12,608 nt of DNA from an uncultured Bacillaceae bacterium (lineage in GTDB: Bacteria; Bacillota; Bacilli; Bacillales; Cytobacillaceae), in contig CALKIU010000166.1 in NCBI GenBank assembly GCA_937995745.1, positions 1 through 12,608 of the forward strand, read 5' to 3'. Position numbers and translations under genes: made by a program. Below, piece by piece: positions 1-7,254 of this stretch (the first letter of the stretch is position 1; each line of letters starts with the position of its first letter). The notes under the pieces are model-generated. The model ran no database searches, was not told the DNA's origin, and saw only the letters and a list, made by a program, of their open reading frames with translations.

Positions 1-22
1 GAAAAGGCAGGGTGAACATTTT

Positions 23-1354
23 TTGGACAGTATAGGGATATCGATTTTAATTATTTTCATCCTTATCATTGCCAATGGCATATTTGCCATGACTGAAATC
101 GCCATTGTCACATCGAAAAAGAACAGATTGGAAAGCTTAAAAAATCAAGGCAATTCCAGGGCAGGTTATGCTTTGCTGCTTGCGGAAAATCCAAACCAAT
201 TGTTATCGACGATTCAAATCGGCATTACATTAATCGGTATTGTTACCGGTGCCTTCGGTGGGGCGACTATTGCCGGGCAGTTGGCTGTTTATGTGGAAAA
301 AATTGATATCCTCGCACCGTACAGCTATGAAATAAGTATGGTCTTGATTGTCGCTTTGACCACTTTCTTTGCCTTGGTAATCGGTGAATTAGTGCCGAAA
401 AGGATTGGCATGGGAAATCCGGAAAGGATAGCCTGTATTGTCGCCAAACCGATGTATTATTTTTCGCAGATTGGCCGGCCGCTTGTGTGGCTTCTCAGCA
501 AATCAACGGAATTGACGTTGAAACTGTTGAGAGTTAAGCCGCGGAACGAGCCGGAAGTGACGGAAGAAGAAATTGCCCAATTGATTGAATTGGGCGTTTA
601 CAGCGGAGTGGTGGAACCGATTGAATCGGATATTGTTGAACAAGTTTTTGATCTCGGGGACAAACGTCTCGGCGATATATTGACTCCACGGACGCAACTG
701 GTTTGGATCGACTTGGAAGATTCCTTTGAAACAAACATTGCAAAGATGAACAATTCTCTTCATTCCAAGTTTCCCGTCGGCAAAGGAAGTTTGGACAATT
801 TTAAAGGCGTGATTCATACAAAAACGGTTCTTGCCAAAATGGCGAGCGGAAAAAAATTTACCCTGGAAGAATGTGTGGATGATACTCTCGTATTGCCGGA
901 AACGATGAAAGTGTTCCATGCGCTGGAAGCCTTAAAAAAGGCCGGTCAGCATGAAGCGATTGTCATTGATGAATACGGCGGCCTTGAAGGTTTTGTCACC
1001 TTGCACGATTTTATGGAGAACATTGTCGGCGATTTGCCGGAAAAAGAAGATGACAGTGATCCGCAAATTGTGGAAAGAGAAGAAGGTTCATGGCTCGCTG
1101 ACGGTCTTGTGACCATTGACCATTTCATTAAATACTTTGATTTGGAAGAAGGTCTCATTAAAAGCACGAAACACATGCATACCTTGGGTGGATTTATTAT
1201 CAGCCAGATTGGCGACATTCCCAAGGTGAATGACAAAGTTCAAGTGGGAAATCTTGTGTTGGAAGTTGTGGATATGGATCAGTTCCGAGTGGATAAAGTC
1301 ATGATTACCAGAATCGATGAACCGGTTGAAGAAGTAAAAGATATCGCGAAATAG
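23..1354 (+). CDS. CNNM/CorC-HlyC family membrane protein with CBS domains
   Basis: Predicted integral membrane protein of the hemolysin C/CorC (CNNM) family, whose members act in Mg2+ or other divalent cation efflux. The 443-residue length is usual. An N-terminal DUF21/CNNM domain (about residues 1-175) has hydrophobic helices near 5-25, 60-85 and 103-123 and contains the GELVPKR motif (121-127). A CBS pair follows (about 210-335), with TPRTQ at 221-225 and DEYGGLEG at 316-323, and then the C-terminal CorC_HlyC domain (about 350-430). The start is TTG at 23, chosen because GGGTGA lies 7 bases upstream and the protein begins directly with the first helix. The GTG at 12 is in another frame. 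Upstream context lies outside the window. A terminator follows, so it probably ends its own transcript. Which Bacillus paralogue it matches (YhdP/MpfA, YqhB, YrkA types) cannot be settled by eye. Confidence 0.9.
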   Translation: MDSIGISILIIFILIIANGIFAMTEIAIVTSKKNRLESLKNQGNSRAGYALLLAENPNQLLSTIQIGITLIGIVTGAFGGATIAGQLAVYVEKIDILAPYSYEISMVLIVALTTFFALVIGELVPKRIGMGNPERIACIVAKPMYYFSQIGRPLVWLLSKSTELTLKLLRVKPRNEPEVTEEEIAQLIELGVYSGVVEPIESDIVEQVFDLGDKRLGDILTPRTQLVWIDLEDSFETNIAKMNNSLHSKFPVGKGSLDNFKGVIHTKTVLAKMASGKKFTLEECVDDTLVLPETMKVFHALEALKKAGQHEAIVIDEYGGLEGFVTLHDFMENIVGDLPEKEDDSDPQIVEREEGSWLADGLVTIDHFIKYFDLEEGLIKSTKHMHTLGGFIISQIGDIPKVNDKVQVGNLVLEVVDMDQFRVDKVMITRIDEPVEEVKDIAK

Positions 1355-1381
1355 AGGTTTTAAATATAAAGGAAAAATATG

Positions 1382-1428
1382 CAACCAGTCCGACCGGTTG
1401 GTTGTGTTTTATATATAAATTTTTTTAA
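1382..1428 (+). terminator. Candidate intrinsic terminator after the CorC-family gene
   Basis: CAACCA (1382-1387) pairs with TGGTTG (1399-1404), closing a loop that is itself GC-rich and partly self-complementary. An AT-rich tract with TTTT and then TTTTTT follows. The position, 28 bases after the stop codon, fits termination of the CorC-family gene. The stem is short, so this is weaker than the hairpin just downstream. Confidence 0.5.
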
Positions 1429-1465
1429 AAACATCCTTGCTTAGCAATAAGTCGGGATGTTTTTT
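1427..1465. terminator. Second, stronger hairpin terminator (probably bidirectional)
   Basis: A perfect 10-bp stem: AAAAACATCC (1427-1436) with GGATGTTTTT (1455-1464). The 18-base loop holds a small TTGC/GCAA stem. T runs flank it on the + strand, and A runs (T on the minus strand) lie upstream, so it could act in both directions. It lies in tandem behind the 1382 hairpin. Confidence 0.6.
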
Positions 1466-1808
1466 GTTGCGCGTGATTGGTCTTTTCATTCAATGTTTTT
1501 GTTTGATATGTCCGGAATCTCAGTTGAAATCAGAGTCTTTTTCAAGTTTTGAAAAAGCGGTCTCATCGCTTTTTTTGGTTTTGCCCATTCGAAAAGGGAT
1601 TTTGTTCCCGTTGTTGATGCCGATTTTTATGCAATCGGGAAAATAGATACGGAATGGATAATCAGATAGGCAAATAGTCCAGACTTCCATTTAGGAAAAA
1701 CTTATGGCAAATTTGTCAAAAATATTTTTGCGTGTAACAGTTTTTCCTTTCTAACAGTCTTTATGTTGTGAGGGTAAAAATAGTCATGATTCGATAAGGA
1801 AGATGATT

Positions 1809-3518
1809 GTGAATAAAAAAATTTTGTTCATTCTTTTATTATCAATCGCAACTGCTGCTATAGTCTTTTTTGTCTTGAATGGCCAAAAAGAGGAACCGGA
1901 AGAAGAACGGCCCCCTGACAGTTCAAAAAATGAAGGGACTGTCGAAAATGATTTTGATGCAGCTGTTTTCATCGGGCAAATTGTAGAGCATGCCGAAAAA
2001 GGAATGCTCGCCGGTTTTCCGTTTATAGCCGGAAAGACGAGCAATGACGAAGTGAACGAAAAGCTTGGCGGGCCCGAACAAATAAGCGACCATGAAGGTA
2101 TTGGCCGCTTTGCCGTTTACTCGGATCATGATATAACGATCGGGTATAAAAAAGATGTTGCATTCGATTTGCGCTCGTATGACAGCAGGCTGCAACACAT
2201 CCATTATGAGGACTTAATCCATCATTTGGGAAACGCCGATGAAGTCAAATACTATAAAGATAATGAGCACGACCAAATCATATTGATTTACCACGTAAGT
2301 GAAAATTACCACCTCAAATGGATATTGGAACGTCCGACCGATGAAAACACGAATCCGGAAGTTCATCATATTTCCGTTGTCGCTTTGACGATTTCTGATG
2401 AACAACAAGGGAAAAGCCCGGTGACTGTTGAGGAACGGGTAAAAAAGATGACATTGGATGAAAAAATCGGCCAGATGATTTTTGCCGGCATATCCGGAAC
2501 AAAGCCGGATGCGGAAGCAGACCAATTAGTGGCAAAGTATAAGGTGGGCGGAATTATTTTTAACAAGAAAAATTTGCAAGAGCCCGCACAGACGGTCGCA
2601 TATATTAACCATTTAAAAAGCAAAAATTCGGCAAACGGCATTCCGTTGTTTTTCGGCATTGACCAAGAGGGTGGAAAAATTGCCAAACTGCCGGGCGGAT
2701 TACATCCTATTCCGGCGAATCAGAAAATCGGGGAAATAAACAACCCGTCATTTTCTTATGAAATCGGTTCATTATTGGGAAGAATGGTCGATGCCTTCGG
2801 GTTTAACATGAATTTTGCCCCGGTTCTGGATGTCAACAGCAACCCGGATAATCCCGTCATCGGCGAGCGTTCATTCGGTGCCGACCCGGAGACGGTCAGC
2901 AGGCTGGGAATTATGACAATGAAAGGAATGCAGAAAGAAAATATTATACCCGTCATCAAACATTTTCCGGGGCATGGGGATACGTCCGTTGATTCCCATT
3001 TAGCCCTTCCGGTGGTGAATAAGACGAAAGCGGAGCTTGAAAAAGTGGAACTCGTTCCATTCAGAAGAGCCGTCGCTGAAGGTGCCGATGTCGTGATGAT
3101 CGGGCATATTCTTTTTCCGAAACTGGACCGGACGGCGCCGTCTTCAATGTCGAAAACGATTATCACGGATTTGTTAAGGAATGAATTGGGTTTTTCCGGA
3201 GTGGTCATCACCGACGATATGACGATGAAGGCGATTACGGACAACTACGACATTGGCAAGGCTGCCGTTGCATCCGTCAAGGCCGGAAGTGATATCATCA
3301 TGGTTGCCCATGAGCACACGCAAATCGTAAAAGTATTCTCCGAACTAAAGTCGGCTGTGCAAAGGGGAGAGATCTCCGAAGGAAGAATAAATGAAAGTGT
3401 CATCCGGATTTTGAAATTAAAAGAAAAATACTCCTTGGATGATTCGGCCCGCGGCAATGTTTCCGTTCCTGAACTGAACAGGATGATAGATGCCGTGCTG
3501 AATCGTTATGTTAAATAA
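1809..3518 (+). CDS. nagZ: Membrane-anchored NagZ-type beta-N-acetylglucosaminidase (GH3) with N-terminal DUF4309-like domain
   Basis: Glycoside hydrolase family 3 enzyme that removes N-acetylglucosamine from muropeptides or their fragments outside the cell, as Bacillus NagZ does in wall recycling. GTG at 1809 is preferred over the in-frame ATG at 1803 because AAGGA (1796-1800) sits 8 bases upstream of the GTG but only 2 from the ATG. Residues 1-25 are a signal anchor without a lipobox cysteine, then an acidic linker. About 48-190 resembles the DUF4309/YjgB domain (RFAVYS, VAFDLRSYD). The GH3 domain runs about 200-540 with DQEGG (285-289), IGERSFG, KHFPGHG (384-390), the general acid/base Asp-His pair D395/H397, and the nucleophile in ITDDM (D469). 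It lacks the extra C-terminal domain of B. subtilis NagZ (about 640 residues). A strong terminator follows. The GH3 assignment is firm; the DUF4309 match is from pattern recognition. Confidence 0.9.
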   Translation: MNKKILFILLLSIATAAIVFFVLNGQKEEPEEERPPDSSKNEGTVENDFDAAVFIGQIVEHAEKGMLAGFPFIAGKTSNDEVNEKLGGPEQISDHEGIGRFAVYSDHDITIGYKKDVAFDLRSYDSRLQHIHYEDLIHHLGNADEVKYYKDNEHDQIILIYHVSENYHLKWILERPTDENTNPEVHHISVVALTISDEQQGKSPVTVEERVKKMTLDEKIGQMIFAGISGTKPDAEADQLVAKYKVGGIIFNKKNLQEPAQTVAYINHLKSKNSANGIPLFFGIDQEGGKIAKLPGGLHPIPANQKIGEINNPSFSYEIGSLLGRMVDAFGFNMNFAPVLDVNSNPDNPVIGERSFGADPETVSRLGIMTMKGMQKENIIPVIKHFPGHGDTSVDSHLALPVVNKTKAELEKVELVPFRRAVAEGADVVMIGHILFPKLDRTAPSSMSKTIITDLLRNELGFSGVVITDDMTMKAITDNYDIGKAAVASVKAGSDIIMVAHEHTQIVKVFSELKSAVQRGEISEGRINESVIRILKLKEKYSLDDSARGNVSVPELNRMIDAVLNRYVK

Positions 3519-3544
3519 ATTTCAGCCATGTTCAGGAAGTTGGC

Positions 3545-3576
3545 AAAAAAACGCCGGTTTCATCCGGCGTTTTTTT
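3545..3576. terminator. Bidirectional intrinsic terminator between nagZ and the M15 peptidase
   Basis: Perfect 13-bp inverted repeat: seven A plus CGCCGG (3545-3557), a six-base loop TTTCAT, then CCGGCG plus seven T (3564-3576). The GC core with T runs on both strands serves both convergent genes. Confidence 0.93.
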
Positions 3577-3627
3577 ATGGGGAATGAGCGGTCTAAAAGA
3601 GGGTTGCCTTGGACAGGCTGAAAGTGA

Positions 3628-4236
3628 CTACTTGGAGGCGGTTTTGTTTTCTGCTACCGTAATATTTTCCGGGGGTCTTTTGCCCCTTTTCAAGTCTTCG
3701 ATCGTCAGTCCGAAATCCATTTGCAGATGGGGAAAATCTTTGAAATCTTCCCAATCGCCTCCCCAGGTGAAGCCAAGCTCTTTCGCTATTGCGACGATTT
3801 CAAACCAATCAGCTTTGCCGTTTTTGTTGCCGTCATATTTCAAATCCCAAATCACTTTTCCGGAAGGTAGCCGGATGGCAAAATCAACAGCCAGTCCGTA
3901 ATTATGATAAGATTCTCCTCCTTTTACGGTAGTGACGATAGGTCCGGGTTTGGTCCGGCCTTGTGCATACAATTCGTCCTGTTCTTCAATAGTGCGGAAC
4001 CCGTCGGTTATGATGACGTCAATCCCCTTTGCAGCTGCTCTTCTTACCAATTCATCCGCCCGTTCTTCAACGACGGGGTGGAGGGAATCAGGCATGGGAA
4101 CGTTTTCATAAGATTCCTCCGGTTCGGGAGCACTTGCGTAATGATGCGGTTTTGTGAGAAAATGGTAATATAAAACTACTATAATCATCACAAGAACTGC
4201 CGTCAAAATCGTCTTCGCTTTGCCCTTTCTTTTCAA
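3628..4236 (-). CDS. M15-family cell-wall metallopeptidase, CwlK/VanY-like
   Basis: Predicted zinc peptidase acting on peptidoglycan peptides: L-Ala-D-Glu endopeptidase like B. subtilis CwlK, or D,D-carboxypeptidase. It has 202 residues. An N-terminal signal anchor (about 9-27) is followed by a short linker. The M15_4 domain covers about 48-178 with GFRTIEEQDELYAQGR (79-94), the zinc ligands H111 and D118 in SYHNYGLAVDFA, and H170 in DFPHLQ, with D167 as likely catalytic acid. The C-terminal 25 residues are polar and unmatched. The start is TTG at 4236, supported by AAAGGAAG ending 7 bases upstream; no ATG lies in a better place. It is convergent with nagZ and shares its terminator, so the two wall-active enzymes are adjacent but not co-transcribed. 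CwlK and VanY activities cannot be separated from sequence alone, so no symbol is given. Confidence 0.88.
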   Translation of the reverse strand: MKRKGKAKTILTAVLVMIIVVLYYHFLTKPHHYASAPEPEESYENVPMPDSLHPVVEERADELVRRAAAKGIDVIITDGFRTIEEQDELYAQGRTKPGPIVTTVKGGESYHNYGLAVDFAIRLPSGKVIWDLKYDGNKNGKADWFEIVAIAKELGFTWGGDWEDFKDFPHLQMDFGLTIEDLKRGKRPPENITVAENKTASK

Positions 4237-4374
4237 AAGTTATCTTCCTTTCTATCTATCAACCGGTTTTTTTCAGTCCGATAAAAAATATCTCGAACAG
4301 GTTACGTATCTGCCGGAAATTTCCGTTTATCGGCTTGTTTGGCAGATGACCGGCTCGCACAAAAAACATGTTCT

Positions 4375-4433
4375 TAATTTTCATGGTATAATAGATTTAT
4401 ATAAAATTTCAATGTAATTTTTATGGTATAATA
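4375..4433 (+). promoter_or_regulatory. Duplicated extended -10 promoter upstream of rplY
   Basis: TAATTTTNATGGTATAATA occurs at 4375-4393 and again at 4415-4433, identical in 18 of 19 bases and exactly 40 bases apart. Each copy carries TGGTATAAT, an extended -10 box. Neither has a recognisable -35 at 17 bases. The second copy would start transcription at about 4439, giving a leader of about 92 bases before the ATG at 4532. No sigma-B-type promoter (as known for B. subtilis ctc) was seen. Confidence 0.7.
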
Positions 4434-4531
4434 TTAACATGAAAAAATTGCTATCTTTTAATCTTGGACACGCCAAAGTAGAAAACCGTTGCGATGTCAA
4501 AAATACTATTGTACCAGGAAGGTGGATGAAA

Positions 4532-5146
4532 ATGAGTGTTGTCTTAGCAGCAAGGGAAAGGACAGATCTCAGAAAATCCGCATTGAATGAACTGAGGAAA
4601 GAAGGGTACGTTCCGGCGGTTGTCTACGGGCGGGATGAGGAGACAAAACCAATTGCAGTGAAAAAAGGGGATTTGTTAAAAACCATTTCTGAAGTCGGCA
4701 GAAATGGAATCTTTCAATTGGAAGTAAGCGGCAAGCCCCGTTCTGTTGTTCTCGGGGATTTTCAGACGGATCCGATTCAAAGGGATATTATTCACGCAGA
4801 CTTTCTGTACGTGACAGAGCATACGGAACTGAATACAAAGGTAAATGTAAGTGTTACAGGCGAGGCCCCGGGAGTGAAAGAAGGGGGCATTCTGCAAATT
4901 GTATTGCATGAGTTGGAGATTACGGCCAAGCCGCAAGATATACCGGAGAGCATTGAGTTGGATGTATCTTCATTGGGTATCAATGATTCTATTAAGGTTG
5001 AAGCTATCCGCGACAAATACAGCAAACTTGACATTCATCACGATGACGAAGAAGCAATTGTCGTCATTCTTCCTCCGGAGAAGACAGATGAAGAAGAAAC
5101 CGTGGAAGAACAGGAAACTGAAGACGCGGAAAGCGCTTCTGAATGA
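4532..5146 (+). CDS. rplY: 50S ribosomal protein L25/general stress protein Ctc
   Basis: 5S-rRNA-binding protein of the large ribosomal subunit, CTC long form, 204 residues. Residues 1 to about 92 form the L25 domain (start MSVVLAARERTDLRKSAL, then GYVPAVVYG and GDFQTDPIQRDIIHADFLYV). About 95-180 is the TL5/CTC C-terminal beta domain (VSVTGEAPGVKEGG, PQDIPESIELDVSSLGI). A highly acidic tail of Glu/Asp covers about 182-204. The frame is open upstream to 4439, but ATG at 4532 is chosen because AGGAAGGTGG (4516-4525) lies 6 bases upstream and the N-terminus then matches the family. The first 31 codons of the longer frame fall in the probable leader, and the ATG at 4439 has no ribosome binding site. 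Two extended -10 boxes lie upstream. Confidence 0.95.
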   Translation: MSVVLAARERTDLRKSALNELRKEGYVPAVVYGRDEETKPIAVKKGDLLKTISEVGRNGIFQLEVSGKPRSVVLGDFQTDPIQRDIIHADFLYVTEHTELNTKVNVSVTGEAPGVKEGGILQIVLHELEITAKPQDIPESIELDVSSLGINDSIKVEAIRDKYSKLDIHHDDEEAIVVILPPEKTDEEETVEEQETEDAESASE

Positions 5147-5282
5147 GGTAAACCTGTGCATTTCACGGCCGGCATAACACAATTCATCCATCAAGGTTTA
5201 AAAAAGAATAAACCGCCGGATTGGGCTTGACCGAACCGGCTGAAGACGATAGGTCTTTTTTCCGCGACGGGAAAACGCAAAA

Positions 5283-5318
5283 AAACAGGAGGATGCATGT
5301 AATTTGCTCCTCCTGTTT
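5283..5318. terminator. Bidirectional intrinsic terminator between rplY and the baeRF-like gene
   Basis: Perfect 11-bp stem AAACAGGAGGA (5283-5293) with TCCTCCTGTTT (5308-5318) and a 14-base loop. On the minus strand it is followed directly by a T run, just after the stop of the convergent gene. On the plus strand TTTATTATTTTT follows. A weaker GAAGAC/GTCTTTTTT hairpin at about 5242-5261 may add to rplY termination. Confidence 0.88.
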
Positions 5319-5353
5319 ATTATTTTTCCGAGATTTTATGTTATCCGCCGATA

Positions 5354-6139
5354 TTATACGACGGCAACTTGCTTGATTAAGAAATCACGGACAATTTCAT
5401 TGGCTGCCTTGCCGGCATAGTTTTGGTTGATGACTTTGACGATGTTTAAATGCGAGAGAAGCCCTTTCATCTCTTTTGTTAATTCGGGGGGTCCGGCAAG
5501 ATATACTTGTTCCCATTGATAATTTTTCGCTTCTTTTTTTATTTCTGGAGCAACTTGTCTGAACCAGCGGACGGTATTTTCTTTCATACGGGAGTCAAAT
5601 TTATCCTTGTGGGTGGCGCCGCTTGACACGATCGCTCCGGATGACAGACCTTTGTAACGACGCCAATGGATCGTGTCAATATCAAGTTCATAGTTGGTTT
5701 CATTCAAAATTTCAGCGAGAAGTGTATCGATTAAAGTAATGCGGTTTCTTTGGACGAGTATGATTCCAGTGCGCGGATAATTTTTGAACAGCTCATCCAG
5801 TTGTTTGACTACAGGTTCATTTTCCCAATAAAATTGATTTTCAAGAGGCATTTGTGTTGGTTCCAGAATGATTTCTTCCTTTGTGGCGAAGCAAATGAGG
5901 CCTTGGTTAAACTGTCTTTGCAAGTCTAAAACGGCTTTTTCGACTTTTTTCTTAATGGAAAGAAATAACGGGTGTTCCTCCGGACGTGATGCCTGAACAT
6001 ATTCGCCGATTCGTTTTAGACCGTTCTTCAAGCGGATTTTCCAGTCATCGCTTTGGGGGGATGTCTGCAAATAAAATGTGAGTACGGGACCATCGAGTAC
6101 GGACACCTTCTTGCGCAACTCCATCAATTCCAGTGCCAT
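5354..6139 (-). CDS. VLRF1/baeRF-type protein (predicted aeRF1-like release factor fold)
   Basis: Predicted cytosolic protein of 261 residues, tentatively of the VLRF1/bacterial archaeo-eukaryotic release factor (baeRF) group, proposed on comparative grounds to cleave peptidyl-tRNA on stalled ribosomes. Visible features are an N-terminal region with PVLTFYLQTSP (18-28) and DWKIRLKNGLKRI (32-44), a central beta-rich part with GIILVQRNRITLID (125-138), a basic loop RRYKGLSSGAIVSSGA (160-175), and a C-terminal alpha/beta part with VYLAGPPELTKEM (212-224) and KVINQNYAGKAANEIVRDFL (235-254). ATG at 6139 is preferred because AAAGGAG (6146-6152) lies 6 bases upstream. Upstream in-frame ATGs at 6145 and 6196 would start on or before that site. 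It is single-gene, with its own extended -10 promoter and terminator. The family call is from memory of the pattern, so it is moderate. Confidence 0.6.
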   Translation of the reverse strand: MALELMELRKKVSVLDGPVLTFYLQTSPQSDDWKIRLKNGLKRIGEYVQASRPEEHPLFLSIKKKVEKAVLDLQRQFNQGLICFATKEEIILEPTQMPLENQFYWENEPVVKQLDELFKNYPRTGIILVQRNRITLIDTLLAEILNETNYELDIDTIHWRRYKGLSSGAIVSSGATHKDKFDSRMKENTVRWFRQVAPEIKKEAKNYQWEQVYLAGPPELTKEMKGLLSHLNIVKVINQNYAGKAANEIVRDFLIKQVAVV

Positions 6140-6172
6140 AGGCATCTCCTTTCCCACACTATTATTACTTTC

Positions 6173-6180
6173 ATTATAAC
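6173..6180 (-). promoter_or_regulatory. Extended -10 promoter of the baeRF-like gene
   Basis: On the minus strand TGTTATAAT gives a TGnTATAAT extended -10 (TATAAT is the complement of 6173-6178), 34 bases upstream of the chosen ATG. The hexamer at the 17-base -35 position (TAAGTT) is a poor match. Confidence 0.55.
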
Positions 6181-6625
6181 ATGAAAGGGCTTCCAAACTT
6201 ATAAAAACCTAACAACAATTTTATTACAATAGATTAACAACCGTTCTTGGAAATATTTGAGTTTAAAAGATTGGTAAGTTAAAATCTCAAAATCATTCCA
6301 GCGGTTTTTTGATGGAATGGTGTACCGGGAAGTTTTTGGGCCCGGCCGCCGGGAATCAATGCGGTGCAGTCGATGATAAAGAGTTCTCGCCACAGGATTT
6401 TGAATTTTTTAAGAGTCAGCGGCTTTTTATACTTCCGATTTTTTATGAAGCGGCATGGTCATGGCGCATGGCCCGTTTCAGGAAAATGAAGAGACGTTCA
6501 TATGTTCCTTCCGCTTCTTGCGCATACATCGGTTTTATAAAACGAGTGGCTGCGCCGCGTCCGATAGCGGACTTATCCCGGCCGGGTAAAGGCTCGTGAG
6601 GAAATAAGATGCGGAATATTTGTTA
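6181..6625. other. Gene-poor stretch with a possible gene remnant and a repeat copy
   Basis: About 440 bases between the baeRF-like promoter and the small membrane protein gene. Open frames exist on both strands (for example 6309-6599 on plus and 6199-6393 on minus), but none has a ribosome binding site or a recognisable domain. The GC-rich half (6335-6600) contains CCCGGCCGGG (6577-6586), a GTCCG/CGGAC hairpin (6559-6572), and one copy of the dispersed repeat at 6587-6606. The minus frame 6443-6622 reads more like a protein than the plus frame and could be a decayed gene. An inverted repeat CATTCCA/TGGAATG lies at 6294-6319. Confidence 0.5.
6587..6606. repeat. Short dispersed repeat, copy A
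   Basis: TAAAGGCTCGTGAGGAAATA matches 9808-9828 with one mismatch and one inserted base. Both copies lie in stretches without convincing genes. See also the partial third copy at 9863-9875. Confidence 0.5.
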
Positions 6626-6811
6626 AGAGCGGAATGCTTTTACAAAGAAATAGATCATGACGGTAAGATATGCCGCGAGTATGACATACATCACCGGACT
6701 GTTTGCCATTGCGGGAAAATCCGGATTGCGCCAAACGTTCCAGACATAAATAAAAGCAATCAGGAACATGATACTGCCGATACTGAAATACATCATTTGT
6801 CTATTTTTCAT
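6623..6811 (-). CDS. Small two-helix membrane protein, function unknown
   Basis: A 62-residue protein starting MKNRQMMYFSIGS. Two predicted membrane helices (about 7-25 and 38-56) are joined by a short loop containing WRNPDFPAM, and the C-terminus is short and basic (VKAFRS). ATG at 6811 is preferred over the in-frame ATG at 6826 because GGAGGAG (6818-6824) lies 6 bases upstream of it and would overlap the longer version. A TGATATAAT extended -10 is found about 63 bases upstream. No family is recognised. It lies upstream of, and divergent from, the DUF2249 operon, so a link to respiration is possible but not shown. No terminator is seen after it. Confidence 0.72.
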   Translation of the reverse strand: MKNRQMMYFSIGSIMFLIAFIYVWNVWRNPDFPAMANSPVMYVILAAYLTVMIYFFVKAFRS

Positions 6812-6845
6812 TTTCTTCTCCTCCAAAAGAATACTAAGTATTGGC

Positions 6846-6883
6846 AGATTGAAATTTTAATCTCTTTAGGAATTATTATATCA
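6846..6883 (-). promoter_or_regulatory. Promoter of the small membrane protein with an inverted repeat near its start site
   Basis: On the minus strand TGATATAAT (complement of 6875-6883) is an extended -10 box, with a transcription start expected near 6868. Directly downstream, AGATT (6846-6850) and AATCT (6859-6863) form a nearly palindromic element at about +5 to +22, where a repressor could sit. No regulator is assigned. Confidence 0.4.
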
Positions 6884-7211
6884 TTAATAGTTTTCTGGGC
6901 TTGCTGGAAAAATAAAAAGATTCAGTTTTTCGCCGGATAGCGGTTTCTTTCTTCAAATTAGTTGCCCCCATTTATGTCCTTCTTAAAATCCTAAATTTTC
7001 TCCCACGCTGGAAATGTCATTGCGGCGTGCTGAAATGATGATTCAGGTGGTTTTGGGGAAACACTTGCTATTTCTGGCCGCTTTTTATTGGCGGTCCTCT
7101 TCCCGGCTTGCAAAAGTAAGGTTATATTTTTCCACTTTGGCCCCCGATGAATGTGTTCATTTTTTTAAAAATATAAAAAGGGCAAACAATCATTCTGTAA
7201 AGGGTTGCGGA
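6884..7211. other. Gene-free AT-rich stretch between divergent promoters
   Basis: About 330 bases separating the minus-strand small membrane protein promoter from the Fnr promoter. A 68-codon plus frame (7014-7220) lacks a ribosome binding site and domain character. A 31-codon minus frame (6876-6971) has AAGGA upstream of its ATG but no other support. Nothing else is recognised. Confidence 0.5.
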
Positions 7212-7254
7212 TGTGATTGAAATCACTACACCCCTAATTGAGAAACATTATCAT
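7212..7254 (+). promoter_or_regulatory. Fnr-type operator and class II promoter of the DUF2249 operon
   Basis: TGTGA-TTGAAA-TCACT (7212-7227) is a full match to the Bacillus Fnr consensus TGTGA-N6-TCACT. A -10-like TATCAT lies at 7249-7254, predicting a start at about 7261. The centre of the operator (7219.5) is then at -41.5, the usual position of CRP/Fnr activators overlapping the -35. No good -35 is present, as expected for an activator-dependent promoter. The leader to the TTG start is about 34 bases. Confidence 0.82.

Larger units (their letters stand above)
1355..1808. other. Gene-free stretch between the CorC-family gene and nagZ
   Basis: About 450 bases. The first 110 hold two hairpins with T tracts (annotated separately). 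The rest is AT-rich. A 69-codon reading frame starting with TTG at 1437 begins inside the second terminator hairpin, has no ribosome binding site, and gives a composition with no recognisable domain, so it is not called. A promoter for nagZ must lie in the last 150 bases, but no -35/-10 pair is good enough to assign. Confidence 0.6.

Noticed and set aside
1437..1646. 69-codon frame after the CorC-family gene
   Set aside because: It starts inside a terminator hairpin and has no ribosome binding site.
4439..4531. N-terminal extension of L25 from ATG 4439
   Set aside because: No ribosome binding site there, the transcript probably starts at about this base, and the family N-terminus matches ATG 4532 with a good ribosome binding site.
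6309..6599. 96-codon plus-strand frame in the gene-poor stretch
   Set aside because: No ribosome binding site and no recognisable domain; the opposite strand reads more like protein here.
6876..6971. 31-codon minus-strand frame with AAGGA before its ATG
   Set aside because: Very short and overlaps the -10 of the small membrane protein gene; only a chance ribosome binding site supports it.
7014..7220. 68-codon plus-strand frame before the Fnr site
   Set aside because: No ribosome binding site; it overlaps the Fnr operator, and its composition is not protein-like.
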